A stretch of 6,816 bases of DNA from Campylobacteraceae bacterium (lineage in GTDB: Bacteria > Campylobacterota > Campylobacteria > Campylobacterales > Sulfurovaceae), in NCBI GenBank assembly GCA_027083075.1, contig JALWQQ010000085.1, positions 1-6,816 on the forward strand. Direction: 5' to 3'. This document shows positions 1 to 6,064 of the stretch, in pieces. A model generated the notes under the pieces. The model was not told the origin of the DNA. It worked only from the letters and a program-made list of their open reading frames with translations, and made no database searches. Numbering within the stretch: position 1 is the first letter of the stretch; every line of letters begins with the position of its first letter. The translations under genes were made by a program, and so were the position numbers.

Positions 1-55
1 TAATAGGCCCAGAGCCGATAAGCAGTACAGTGTGGATATCTTCGCGTTTTGGCAT
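1..55 (-). CDS. carB: Carbamoyl-phosphate synthase large subunit, N-terminal fragment
   Basis: Only the first 18 codons are inside the window, reading MPKREDIHTVLLIGSGPI; the rest lies to the left of base 1. This matches the highly conserved amino terminus of CarB (consensus MPKRxDIxxILxIGSGPIxIGQ), where the glycine-rich GSGP turn opens the first ATP-grasp half. CarB makes carbamoyl phosphate from bicarbonate, ATP and ammonia supplied by CarA, feeding arginine and pyrimidine synthesis in the cytoplasm. The ATG at 55..53 is preceded by an AAGG ribosome binding site at 67..64 with an 8-base spacer. carB also follows the mre genes in Campylobacter as I recall, which supports the call. It has its own promoter in the gap after mreC, so it need not depend on the upstream operon. 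Confidence 0.93.
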   Translation of the reverse strand, partial: MPKREDIHTVLLIGSGPI

Positions 56-81
56 AAAGTATACCTTGGTTTTAGTTTGAC

Positions 82-108
82 ATTATACGCAAAAACGCCC
101 CAAAACGC
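82..108 (-). promoter_or_regulatory. Promoter of carB (perfect -10 box, periodic T tracts)
   Basis: On the minus strand a perfect TATAAT lies at 87..82, which would place the transcription start near base 75, about 20 bases before the carB ATG. No -35 hexamer is visible at the usual distance. Instead GCGTTTT occurs twice (108..102 and 98..92), exactly 10 bases apart, giving T tracts one helical turn apart upstream of the -10. Vegetative promoters in Campylobacter and Helicobacter are known to lack a -35 box and to carry such periodic T-rich stretches. The site sits in the 63-base gap between mreC and carB. I infer a sigma-70 promoter for carB; the repeated heptamer could alternatively be an operator. 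Confidence 0.65.
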
Positions 109-118
109 ACTTATCTAC

Positions 119-1228
119 TTAGAAAAGATCGAGAGTAGAGGGCTTTGTTTTGTGTTTTTTGCGGATGGTTTTGCGGTGTGAGTGTTTTTTATGTAAATGT
201 TTTTTGTGTCTTTTGCTTTTCTTTTTGTGTTCTGTCGTTATCTCCTCGAGTGGTGCTTCCGGCTGGACGGTGTCGGCACGCGTCTGATCGATTCGTTTCG
301 GTATACTCGAGATACTTTTGGCTTCATACTCGTCGAGTGCATCAAGGCAGCTCTTGAGCTTTGCTTTGTCGATATTGGCAATTTTAGGATCTAGGTTCAT
401 CAACGGAGATATTCTTTCATAAATACGGCTCATGCTAGGATCGTACATATCGAGTAGCGATACATTGGCATCGGTGATTAAAAAATATTCGTTTGGATGG
501 TATGGATCGTCAAAGGTCTCTATGTTCGCAACCTTATAAGCGCTCTCCGTCTCTACCGAACGTACTTTTCCTACGGGAATTCCTGCATAAAATATTCTGT
601 CCAGACCCGCAGTAAATACCATATCGCCTCTCTTTATCTCATACCACTTCGGGATAAACTTTACGATCATCTTTCTCGGTTCTACACCGATGGCGACACC
701 TGGTGCCTTATGTTTACCGATATAGACGGAAAAGCGGCTCTTGGAATTATCATTGAGATAACCATAGAGTCGCCCGTCGCGAAATTCGGCAATTCCTGCG
801 GCAACACCGTCTTGTATCATCCCGTAAAATTTTCTCGAAACAATATTTCGAGGTCGGGTGAGGATAACTTGCGAAAAATCACCCAAGGCGACATAGGAGA
901 TGGTTTGGGTGAGTGCTATATTGCGTGTCGGTATTTTTTTGAGTTGAGGCAAGGCGGTATAGACTTCATGTAGCTGACGCAAAAAGTGCATCTGTTCGTT
1001 TAGCTTAATTCTGAGTTTGAGATTCTCTTTTTGGAGCTTTCGGATGGCTTCGGTCTGCTTAAAGTGAGTCTCTATCGTTTCGTAAAATCGCTGTTTTGTA
1101 TCGGTAAGAAAGTGCTTTACCGCATCCGAGTAGTGTGCTGTAAACTTAAAGAGCCTCTCTTGCCGATAGTCGACCAAGATCGCCAAAAGAAGCGTTAAAA
1201 GGAGGATAAAGACGATTCTAATCTTCAT
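119..1228 (-). CDS. mreC: Rod shape-determining protein MreC, with His/Lys-rich tail
   Basis: MreC is a bitopic inner-membrane protein whose periplasmic part links MreB to wall synthases of the elongation complex. The 369-residue product has a single N-terminal membrane anchor (about 4-20, IRIVFILLLTLLLAILVDY), a helical, probably coiled-coil stretch (about 35-90) rich in K/E/L, and the MreC beta domain (about 105-255), including the conserved GDMVFTAGLDRIFYAGIPVG stretch at 201-220. From about 260 on it departs from the family: a linker rich in acidic and proline residues (about 309-333) and then 334-362, where 23 of 29 residues are H, K or R. I recall H. pylori and C. jejuni MreC as about 250 residues, so the tail of about 100 residues is an extension. 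The ATG lies inside the end of mreB (11-base overlap) and has no clear ribosome binding site, so translational coupling to mreB is likely. No mreD follows. Confidence 0.93.
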   Translation of the reverse strand: MKIRIVFILLLTLLLAILVDYRQERLFKFTAHYSDAVKHFLTDTKQRFYETIETHFKQTEAIRKLQKENLKLRIKLNEQMHFLRQLHEVYTALPQLKKIPTRNIALTQTISYVALGDFSQVILTRPRNIVSRKFYGMIQDGVAAGIAEFRDGRLYGYLNDNSKSRFSVYIGKHKAPGVAIGVEPRKMIVKFIPKWYEIKRGDMVFTAGLDRIFYAGIPVGKVRSVETESAYKVANIETFDDPYHPNEYFLITDANVSLLDMYDPSMSRIYERISPLMNLDPKIANIDKAKLKSCLDALDEYEAKSISSIPKRIDQTRADTVQPEAPLEEITTEHKKKSKRHKKHLHKKHSHRKTIRKKHKTKPSTLDLF

Positions 1229-2252
1229 ATGTTATTTGTTGAAGCAGATCGATTTCATCCAAGGCTTTACCCGTTCCTTTTGCCACTGCCAAGAGCGGCT
1301 CTTCGGCGATATAGACGGGGAGTTTGACGATATCGGAGAGGTACTTATCAAGCCCGCGTATCAAGGCGCCGCCCCCTGTGAGTACGATGCCATTTTCGAC
1401 GATATCTCCTGCCAAATCCGGCGGTGTCTGCTCAAGCACGTCTTTAAGCGCATCTGCGATCTGCTCTAACGAATCTTTCATCGCTGCTCGGATGTGTTCG
1501 GAAGTGATCTCGATAGAGGCTAAGCTGCCTTCGACCTGATCGCGCCCCTTGACCGTTGTCTTTAACTCTTCATCTAACGGGATAGCGGTACCGATCTTGA
1601 TCTTGAGCTCTTCGGCGACGCGCTCACCGATAAGCAGGTTAAAGTTTTTCTTGACATAGTCGACGATCGCCTGATCGATATGATCTCCCGCCACACGAAT
1701 CGACTTGCTTATAACCAAACCGCCGAGTGAGGTGACACCGATCTCGGTTGTTCCACCGCCGATATCGACGACTAAGTTGCCGTTGGGGTCTCTGACGGGA
1801 ATGCCGGCACCGATCGCTGCCGCCATCGGCTCTTCGATGAGGTGCACATAGCGTGCCCCCGCTTTCTCGGCAGAGTCGCGTACCGCACGGCGCTCTACCT
1901 GTGTCAAGCCGTAAGGGACACAGATGATCACGCGCGGTGCAAAGAAGCTTTTGCGTTTATGCGCCTTTTCGATGAAGTAGCGGATCATCATCTCGGTTAC
2001 TTCAAAGTCGGCGATCACACCGTCGCGCATTGGACGTATCGCTTTGATATGTCCCGGGGTTTTGCCCACCATATCTTTCGCCTCTTGTCCAACCGCCAAG
2101 ATATTTTCATGCCCATGCTTGTCGTATTGTATCGCCACTACGGAGGGTTCGTTGATCGCGATCCCTTCGCCTTTGATAAGCACCAAGGTGTTTGCCGTGC
2201 CCAAGTCGATCGCCAGATCGTTTGAAAAAAGTCCCATTAGTCGTTTAAACAT
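1218..2252 (-). CDS. mreB: Rod shape-determining protein MreB, bacterial actin
   Basis: MreB is a cytoplasmic actin homologue that forms membrane-bound filaments and directs lateral wall growth through MreC and partner proteins. The 344-residue product (E. coli 347) starts with an amphipathic segment MFKRLMGLFS for membrane binding. The actin-fold nucleotide motifs follow: phosphate-1 loop DLAIDLGTANT (12-22), the LIEEPMAAAIGAG segment (138-150, with E140 as the likely catalytic glutamate), phosphate-2 loop VVDIGGGTTEIGV (161-173) and the adenosine motif GIVLTGGGALIRG (288-300). A GTG at 2276 would add eight residues, but it lies inside the clpX coding end; the ATG at 2252 is preceded by a near-ideal AAGGAGG at 5 bases and gives the normal family N-terminus. 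It lies 16 bases after clpX and overlaps the start of mreC. Confidence 0.97.
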   Translation of the reverse strand: MFKRLMGLFSNDLAIDLGTANTLVLIKGEGIAINEPSVVAIQYDKHGHENILAVGQEAKDMVGKTPGHIKAIRPMRDGVIADFEVTEMMIRYFIEKAHKRKSFFAPRVIICVPYGLTQVERRAVRDSAEKAGARYVHLIEEPMAAAIGAGIPVRDPNGNLVVDIGGGTTEIGVTSLGGLVISKSIRVAGDHIDQAIVDYVKKNFNLLIGERVAEELKIKIGTAIPLDEELKTTVKGRDQVEGSLASIEITSEHIRAAMKDSLEQIADALKDVLEQTPPDLAGDIVENGIVLTGGGALIRGLDKYLSDIVKLPVYIAEEPLLAVAKGTGKALDEIDLLQQITYED

Positions 2253-2257
2253 CCCTT

Positions 2258-2264
2258 CCTCCTT
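2258..2264 (-). promoter_or_regulatory. Strong ribosome binding site of mreB
   Basis: AAGGAGG, complementary to the 16S rRNA tail, ends 5 bases before the ATG at 2252. It is the best ribosome binding site in the window and decides the mreB start against the in-frame GTG at 2276. MreB is needed in many more copies than its neighbours, which fits a strong site inside the operon. Confidence 0.85.
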
Positions 2265-2268
2265 TTGT

Positions 2269-3489
2269 TTATGCACTCTTCTGTAGTTTGATATAAAGCG
2301 GTTTAGCGCCTTGCTCTACCGTCTCTTTTGTGATCACGGTCTCGTACCCTTCAAGATCGGGTAGTTCATACATCAGCTCAAGCAGTATCTCTTCCATGAT
2401 CGATCGCAATCCTCTGGCACCGGTTTTGCGCTCGATCGCCTTACGCGCAATGGCTCTGAGTGCATCCTCTTCAAAGTTCAAGGTTACGCCATCTAATGCA
2501 AAGAGTTTTCGGTACTGTTTGACTAAGGCGTTTTTCGGTTCGGTCAAGATGCGCACCATATCCTCTTCACCGATCGCATTGAGCGTGGCCACCACATGAA
2601 GACGTCCGATCAGCTCTGGGATCAGCCCGAAGCTTACCAAGTCGTCGGGTTCGACCAAATGCAAGAGCTCCTGCTCCTCTTTTTTGCTGCGCTGTTTCTG
2701 CCCGAAACCTAAGACATTGGCGCCGAGACGACGTTTGATGATCTCTTCGAGTCCGTCGAATGCACCGCCGCAGATAAAGAGGATATTTGAGGTATCGATC
2801 TGTACAAAATCTTGATTGGGATGCTTGCGCCCCCCTTTGGGCGGGATGTTGACCACCGAGCCTTCGATGATCTTAAGCAGTGCCTGTTGCACCCCTTCGC
2901 CGGAGACATCGCGCGTAATAGAGCGGTTTTCACCCAAGCGCGCGATCTTGTCTATCTCGTCGATAAAGACGATACCTTGCTCAGCACGCTTGATATCGCC
3001 GTCTGCCGCCATGAGAAGTTTGGTCAAGATATTTTCTACATCCTCACCGACATAGCCCGCTTCGGTCAGGTTGGTTGCATCTGCGATGGCGATCGGCACA
3101 CCCAAAAAGCGCGCGATGCTTTGCGCCAGTAGTGTTTTGCCCGAACCCGTCGGTCCTATCAATAGAACGTTCGATTTATCAAGCTGTGTTTCGTCCGATA
3201 GTTTCTCATCCATAAAGATACGTTTATAGTGATTGTAAACCGCTACCGAGAGGGTCTTTTTCGCCTCTTCTTGACCGATCACATACTCGTCAAGCATCGT
3301 ATGGATCTCTTTGGGCGTATAGAGTCTAATACTGCCAATCTCGCCTTCGTTGCCCGAGTGAAGCTCCTCTTCGCCAAAGAGTATTTTATAGGCCGAGACA
3401 ACACAATTGGCACATATATAGGCATCTTCACCGGCAATAAGAGGGTTGTCTCTCGATTCACTCACACCGCAAAAGTCGCATATCTTCAT
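2269..3489 (-). CDS. clpX: ATP-dependent Clp protease ATP-binding subunit ClpX
   Basis: ClpX is a hexameric AAA+ unfoldase that recognises tagged or damaged proteins and threads them into the ClpP chamber. With the chosen start the product has 406 residues. It has an N-terminal zinc-binding domain (C4, C7, C26, C29), Walker A GPTGSGKT (112-119), the pore loop GYVG (145-148), Walker B FIDEID (175-180), the substrate-contact RKH loop (221-223) and the sensor-2 GAR (arginine at about 359). The ClpP-docking loop reads LGF (260-262) instead of the IGF of E. coli, a conservative change that I believe is normal in this lineage. An in-frame ATG at 3507 would add six residues (MRRNGL) but has a poor ribosome binding site; the ATG at 3489 has AGAAGGA at 8 bases and puts the zinc finger at the very N-terminus as in homologues. 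It sits between lpxA (26-base gap) and mreB (16-base gap). clpP is not in this window. Confidence 0.96.
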   Translation of the reverse strand: MKICDFCGVSESRDNPLIAGEDAYICANCVVSAYKILFGEEELHSGNEGEIGSIRLYTPKEIHTMLDEYVIGQEEAKKTLSVAVYNHYKRIFMDEKLSDETQLDKSNVLLIGPTGSGKTLLAQSIARFLGVPIAIADATNLTEAGYVGEDVENILTKLLMAADGDIKRAEQGIVFIDEIDKIARLGENRSITRDVSGEGVQQALLKIIEGSVVNIPPKGGRKHPNQDFVQIDTSNILFICGGAFDGLEEIIKRRLGANVLGFGQKQRSKKEEQELLHLVEPDDLVSFGLIPELIGRLHVVATLNAIGEEDMVRILTEPKNALVKQYRKLFALDGVTLNFEEDALRAIARKAIERKTGARGLRSIMEEILLELMYELPDLEGYETVITKETVEQGAKPLYIKLQKSA

Positions 3490-3497
3490 CAATCCAT

Positions 3498-3504
3498 TCC
3501 TTCT
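3498..3504 (-). promoter_or_regulatory. Ribosome binding site deciding the clpX start
   Basis: AGAAGGA lies 8 bases before the ATG at 3489. The alternative ATG at 3507 has only a weak purine stretch ahead of it and itself overlaps this site. This favours the 406-residue over the 412-residue form of ClpX. Confidence 0.6.
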
Positions 3505-3515
3505 CATCGTCTCTC

Positions 3516-4304
3516 TTATCCATGTTTTTCTCTAAACGGGATACCGCGTTTTGAGTTTAGCACAAATTGATACATTTTCAAAACCGCATCATTATTCTCG
3601 TTCTCTTTGAGGACTTCCGCCGTCTCTCTCGGCGATTTTCCGCTACGAAAAAGCACTTTAAATGCGCGATCGATAGCGACTATTTCGTCTCCGGAGAAGC
3701 CGCGGCGCCTAAGTCCGACTTTGTTGATTGCCTTAAGGCTTGCCCTGTTGCCCTCTGCCAAAACGTAGGGAGGAATATCTTGTACGACAACGCTTCCTCC
3801 TCCAATCATCGCATGTTCGCCGATTTGAACGAACTGGTGCACCGGTGTCAAACCCCCGATAACTGCATAATCACCTATGATGACATGCCCTGCGATCGTA
3901 ACGGCGTTTGCAAGTACACAGTGACTCCCAAGCTGTACATCGTGCCCTATATGAACATAGCCCATCAGGAGGTTACCGTTCCCGATCTTGGTAACCATTC
4001 CTCCGCCCTCCGTACCGGTATTGAGGAGGGTGTATTCTCTGATTGTGTTGTTATCCCCGATCAGAAGTCGACTCTCTTCACCGCGATATTTGAGATCTTG
4101 CGGGATCGAACCGAGTGTAGCAAAAGAGAAGATACGGTTGTTTTTGCCGATTTGCGTATGCCCCTCGATAACAGTGTGCGACGCTACCGTCGTTCCTTCG
4201 TCGATGCGGACATGTGCACCGATACGACAATAGGCACCGATCGTAACATTCTCAGCAATCTCGGCACCTTTTTCGATAATAGCAGTAGGGTGAATGTTGC
4301 TCAT
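3516..4304 (-). CDS. lpxA: Acyl-ACP--UDP-N-acetylglucosamine O-acyltransferase LpxA
   Basis: LpxA transfers a 3-hydroxyacyl chain from ACP to the 3-OH of UDP-GlcNAc, the first step of lipid A synthesis, in the cytoplasm as a trimer. The 262-residue product equals the E. coli length. About 180 residues form hexapeptide repeats (such as [18 protein letters not shown]) of a left-handed beta helix, followed by an alpha-helical tail. H121 in YVHIGHD aligns with the catalytic His125 of E. coli; H118, H140 (AGHV) and H156 (VHQF) match other active-site histidines. G169 lines up with E. coli Gly173, the ruler residue that allows a C14 chain, so a hydroxymyristoyl-type donor is inferred. A TTG at 4307 would add one residue; the ATG at 4304 is preferred. 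It starts 4 bases after the fabZ stop, so translational coupling is likely; the ribosome binding site is weak (AAGTGA). Confidence 0.97.
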   Translation of the reverse strand: MSNIHPTAIIEKGAEIAENVTIGAYCRIGAHVRIDEGTTVASHTVIEGHTQIGKNNRIFSFATLGSIPQDLKYRGEESRLLIGDNNTIREYTLLNTGTEGGGMVTKIGNGNLLMGYVHIGHDVQLGSHCVLANAVTIAGHVIIGDYAVIGGLTPVHQFVQIGEHAMIGGGSVVVQDIPPYVLAEGNRASLKAINKVGLRRRGFSGDEIVAIDRAFKVLFRSGKSPRETAEVLKENENNDAVLKMYQFVLNSKRGIPFREKHG

Positions 4305-4308
4305 CAAA

Positions 4309-4767
4309 TCACTTTTGTCGTTTGTCCACTATCATCGCCTTAAGTTCCGCTTCGGCTACAAGAGTATCGTCCACTTTTGCCTTGGCGTCTAAAAACCATA
4401 CCGTGCCTCTGTTTTTCAGAAGGATTATCTCGTAAACAAGACGATCGCCGGGTACAACAGGTTTTCTAAACTTCGCCTTATCGATGCTCATAAAGTAGAC
4501 TACTTTGTTGGCTATCTCCTCCGGACTAACATCGCCCATGCTCTTGAATGCCAAGATTCCGCCTGCTTGCGCCATCCCTTCGACGATCATGACACCCGGA
4601 TAGATCGGATGGTCGGGAAAATGACCCTGAAATACAGGTTCGGAGATCGAGACGTTTTTGTAGCCGCTGATCGATTTTCCGGGGGTAAGTTCGGTGACAC
4701 GGTCGATCAGCAAAAAGGGGTAACGATGCGGTAAAATGCGTTGAATTTCGGTTACGTCGTACAGCAC
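4309..4767 (-). CDS. fabZ: 3-hydroxyacyl-[acyl-carrier-protein] dehydratase FabZ
   Basis: FabZ dehydrates 3-hydroxyacyl-ACP to trans-2-enoyl-ACP in fatty acid elongation and competes with LpxA for the same 3-hydroxyacyl-ACP pool, the usual explanation for their pairing in operons. The 152-residue product (E. coli 151) has the hotdog-fold signatures [13 protein letters not shown] (12-24), the catalytic His49 in GHFPDHP and Glu63 in VEGMAQAGG. The longest frame begins at a TTG at 4809 and would add 14 residues unlike the family. I chose the GTG at 4767 because GGAAGG precedes it by 6 bases, the length then fits, and the probable promoter just upstream would not include the TTG in the transcript. 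It leads the tight fabZ-lpxA-clpX-mreB-mreC group. Confidence 0.96.
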   Translation of the reverse strand: MLYDVTEIQRILPHRYPFLLIDRVTELTPGKSISGYKNVSISEPVFQGHFPDHPIYPGVMIVEGMAQAGGILAFKSMGDVSPEEIANKVVYFMSIDKAKFRKPVVPGDRLVYEIILLKNRGTVWFLDAKAKVDDTLVAEAELKAMIVDKRQK

Positions 4768-4773
4768 GGCAGC

Positions 4774-4779
4774 CCTTCC
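4774..4779 (-). promoter_or_regulatory. Ribosome binding site deciding the fabZ GTG start
   Basis: GGAAGG ends 6 bases before the GTG at 4767. It supports a GTG start giving a product of normal FabZ length over the upstream TTG at 4809, which has no such site. Confidence 0.65.
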
Positions 4780-4798
4780 GTTTGTGAAATTTCGGACA

Positions 4799-4804
4799 AT
4801 TCTA
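4799..4804 (-). promoter_or_regulatory. Possible -10 box of an internal promoter before fabZ
   Basis: TAGAAT (5 of 6 to TATAAT) lies in the 59-base gap between queH and fabZ, with TG just upstream (TGGGTAGAAT). It would start a transcript near 4792, about 25 bases before the fabZ GTG. No -35 box is visible, which is usual in this lineage. If real, the fabZ-lpxA-clpX-mreB-mreC group can be transcribed independently of queH. Confidence 0.35.
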
Positions 4805-4826
4805 CCCAATAGTAGTTTACAGACGG

Positions 4827-5909
4827 TTAACGCAGTATGATAAGCCGCTCTTTTACATCTTCATATGTACTAATATCAACGAAGAGTTCTATCTTGTTTT
4901 CAGGCACTTCGTCTACTACCAAAAGCATGCTCGTATCGTAAGCTTCGGGCAAGAGACGGCGCCTGATCTCAAGCTCTTTTTCAAAGGTAGGCGGTGCGAA
5001 GATCAGTTCCGTTACGCTTCTATAGCTCCTCCCGCTTAGTCTGTTATAGCTTGCAAGCGAGAGAAATTTGACTTCGTCGCGATTCATATAGTGCAGATCG
5101 CCGATAACATATTCGATGCGACCGCGCGTATAGTTGCCTTTGAGTGTAGAGTAGGGCATGATGTGCGCGGGTACGGGCTTTTTGCGCACCTTCAGTAGCC
5201 CCCATTTAAGCCGCCAGTTTAAAAAACGCTCTTTGACGATGCGGTAGGGCACGCCTTGCTCTTCGAGCACCCACCGCTTTTCATAAAGCGCAATGCGCGC
5301 TTCGATCGATTCGGGTTGCACCTGTTTTGAGATCGGCATGAAGAGTTCGTCGGCAAGTTTTTGTTGTTGATCGCGTTGGATCGTCAGTCCGTAGATGCAT
5401 CCGCAATAATCCTGCCTGTAGAGTTGATCCTCTCTGGCGATACGGTTTTGCTCTTGCGTTCCGGATGCCTTGCGGTAGTCAGGCGCGACAAAAGCGATCC
5501 CTTCGCGTTTCGCCAAGGCATCGCCCGCAGCTTTGAGTTGCTTGAGCGACTTTTTCGGCGAAGTCAGCAGTGTGGAAGTAAAGGTGCGTTCACCGAGTTT
5601 TGCCGCCATCTTGGCGCTGACCTCGAAGCGCCTATCGAAACAGACGGCGCAACGCGCCCCTTTTTCGGGCTCTTTCTCCAACCCGCGTACCGTCTCAAGC
5701 CAATTCTCAACATCATACTCGCCTTCGATCAGCTCAACACCCAGCATCTTGCAACTTCGCTTTACATCCAAAAGACGCAGGTAATATTCGGAATAGGGGT
5801 GGATATTGGGGTCGTAAAAGAAGCCGACAAGTCTCTCGTCGGGGTAGTCCTCTTTGAGTTTTTGTAAGAAGTAGTGACTATCGACAGAGCAGCAGATATG
5901 CACTAACAT
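4827..5909 (-). CDS. queH: Epoxyqueuosine reductase QueH with C-terminal extension
   Basis: QueH (former DUF208 family) reduces epoxyqueuosine to queuosine in the wobble position of tRNAs with GUN anticodons; it replaces the unrelated, cobalamin-dependent QueG. The family's metal-binding cysteines are all visible: C6-C7 near the N-terminus (HICCSVDS), C87 and C90 in RCAVCF, and C169 and C171 in YCGC; they would hold an iron-sulfur cluster and a second metal. Other family landmarks are FYDPNIHP (31-38), TLLTSPKKS (113-121) and the [10 protein letters not shown] stretch (146-155). The catalytic domain ends near residue 195; many QueH proteins stop around 180-220, whereas this one continues to 360. 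The extra half (about 200-360) is basic and mixed alpha/beta by eye, with no motif I recognise; similar long forms exist in Campylobacterota as far as I recall. AAGGAG sits 5 bases before the ATG. It separates lpxB from fabZ. Confidence 0.92.
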   Translation of the reverse strand: MLVHICCSVDSHYFLQKLKEDYPDERLVGFFYDPNIHPYSEYYLRLLDVKRSCKMLGVELIEGEYDVENWLETVRGLEKEPEKGARCAVCFDRRFEVSAKMAAKLGERTFTSTLLTSPKKSLKQLKAAGDALAKREGIAFVAPDYRKASGTQEQNRIAREDQLYRQDYCGCIYGLTIQRDQQQKLADELFMPISKQVQPESIEARIALYEKRWVLEEQGVPYRIVKERFLNWRLKWGLLKVRKKPVPAHIMPYSTLKGNYTRGRIEYVIGDLHYMNRDEVKFLSLASYNRLSGRSYRSVTELIFAPPTFEKELEIRRRLLPEAYDTSMLLVVDEVPENKIELFVDISTYEDVKERLIILR

Positions 5910-5914
5910 CTTCT

Positions 5915-5920
5915 CTCCTT
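5915..5920 (-). promoter_or_regulatory. Ribosome binding site of queH, at the edge of the heptamer repeats
   Basis: AAGGAG ends 5 bases before the ATG at 5909, a strong and well-spaced site. It follows directly on the last repeat unit (GGAACCG) of block A and keeps the same purine-rich composition, so it may have grown out of the repeat. Confidence 0.75.
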
Positions 5921-5962
5921 CGGTTCCTCATTCCTAACTCCTCATTGCTCATTCTTTTTCCC
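5921..5962 (-). repeat. Degenerate 7-base tandem repeat, block A
   Basis: Six consecutive 7-base units can be read without gaps on the minus strand. The best units are GGAATGA, GCAATGA, GGAGTTA and AGAATGA; the last unit before the queH ribosome binding site is GGAACCG and the outermost (GGGAAAA) is decayed. The general form is GRANTGA-like, purine-rich. The block occupies the leader of queH. Similar heptamer families are known between genes in filamentous cyanobacteria; I cannot say from sequence alone whether this one is dispersed in this genome. Confidence 0.7.
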
Positions 5963-5969
5963 TCGTTTC

Positions 5970-5975
5970 AATATA
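5970..5975 (-). promoter_or_regulatory. Possible -10 box for queH between the two repeat blocks
   Basis: TATATT (5 of 6 to TATAAT) lies in the 39-base non-repeat spacer at 5963..6001, with an A-rich and T-rich stretch upstream and no -35 box. It would start a transcript near 5963, about 54 bases before the queH ATG, running through block A. An alternative is TGGTATGCT upstream in the same spacer, which resembles an extended -10. Neither is strong, and read-through from lpxB is equally possible, since no terminator hairpin is visible after lpxB. Confidence 0.3.
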
Positions 5976-6001
5976 TGTTTTTTGACAGAAAAGCATACCA
6001 C

Positions 6002-6064
6002 AACTCTTCATTCTTCACTCATCACTCATCACTCTTCGGTTCCTAATTACTCATTTCTAATTAA
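6002..6064 (-). repeat. Degenerate 7-base tandem repeat, block B, overlapping the end of lpxB
   Basis: Nine consecutive 7-base units run without a break. On the minus strand they include ATGAGTG twice in a row, AAGAATG, AAGAGTG, GGAACCG, GTAATTA and GAAATGA. The 11-base string AGGAACCGAAG is shared exactly with block A, 116 bases away. The first three units fall on the last codons and stop of lpxB (stop at 6049..6047); the rest is noncoding. The strict period with drifting units is what one expects of an old tandem expansion. Confidence 0.75.

Noticed and set aside
56..118. A transcription terminator between mreC and carB
   Set aside because: No hairpin followed by a T run can be formed on the minus strand; the repeats there are direct, not inverted.
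155..205. Three six-base A runs (AAAAAAC on the minus strand) in the mreC tail as frameshift or phase-variation sites
   Set aside because: In the mreC frame the runs read as AAA AAA followed by a codon starting with C, not A AAA AAC, so they do not fit the -1 slippery arrangement. Six bases is also short for phase variation.
497..973. A 158-codon open frame on the plus strand opposite mreC
   Set aside because: It is antisense to the conserved MreC beta domain; the apparent protein has no plausible domain structure and there is no promoter or ribosome binding site.
3567..4343. A 258-codon open frame on the plus strand opposite lpxA
   Set aside because: It is fully antisense to a clearly recognisable lpxA and the start of clpX-side spacer, has no recognisable motif or upstream ribosome binding site, and its product looks like random translation. 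It is a shadow of lpxA codon use.
5361..5867. A 168-codon open frame on the plus strand opposite queH
   Set aside because: It is antisense to the conserved cysteine-bearing domain of queH, with no family resemblance or translation signals.
5982..5987. TTGACA on the plus strand as a -35 box
   Set aside because: No plus-strand gene follows, no good -10 lies 16-18 bases downstream, and -35 boxes are not typical of this lineage. It is probably chance.
5921..6064. A CRISPR array at the repeat blocks
   Set aside because: The units are 7 bases long, contiguous and degenerate, with no spacers and no cas genes nearby.
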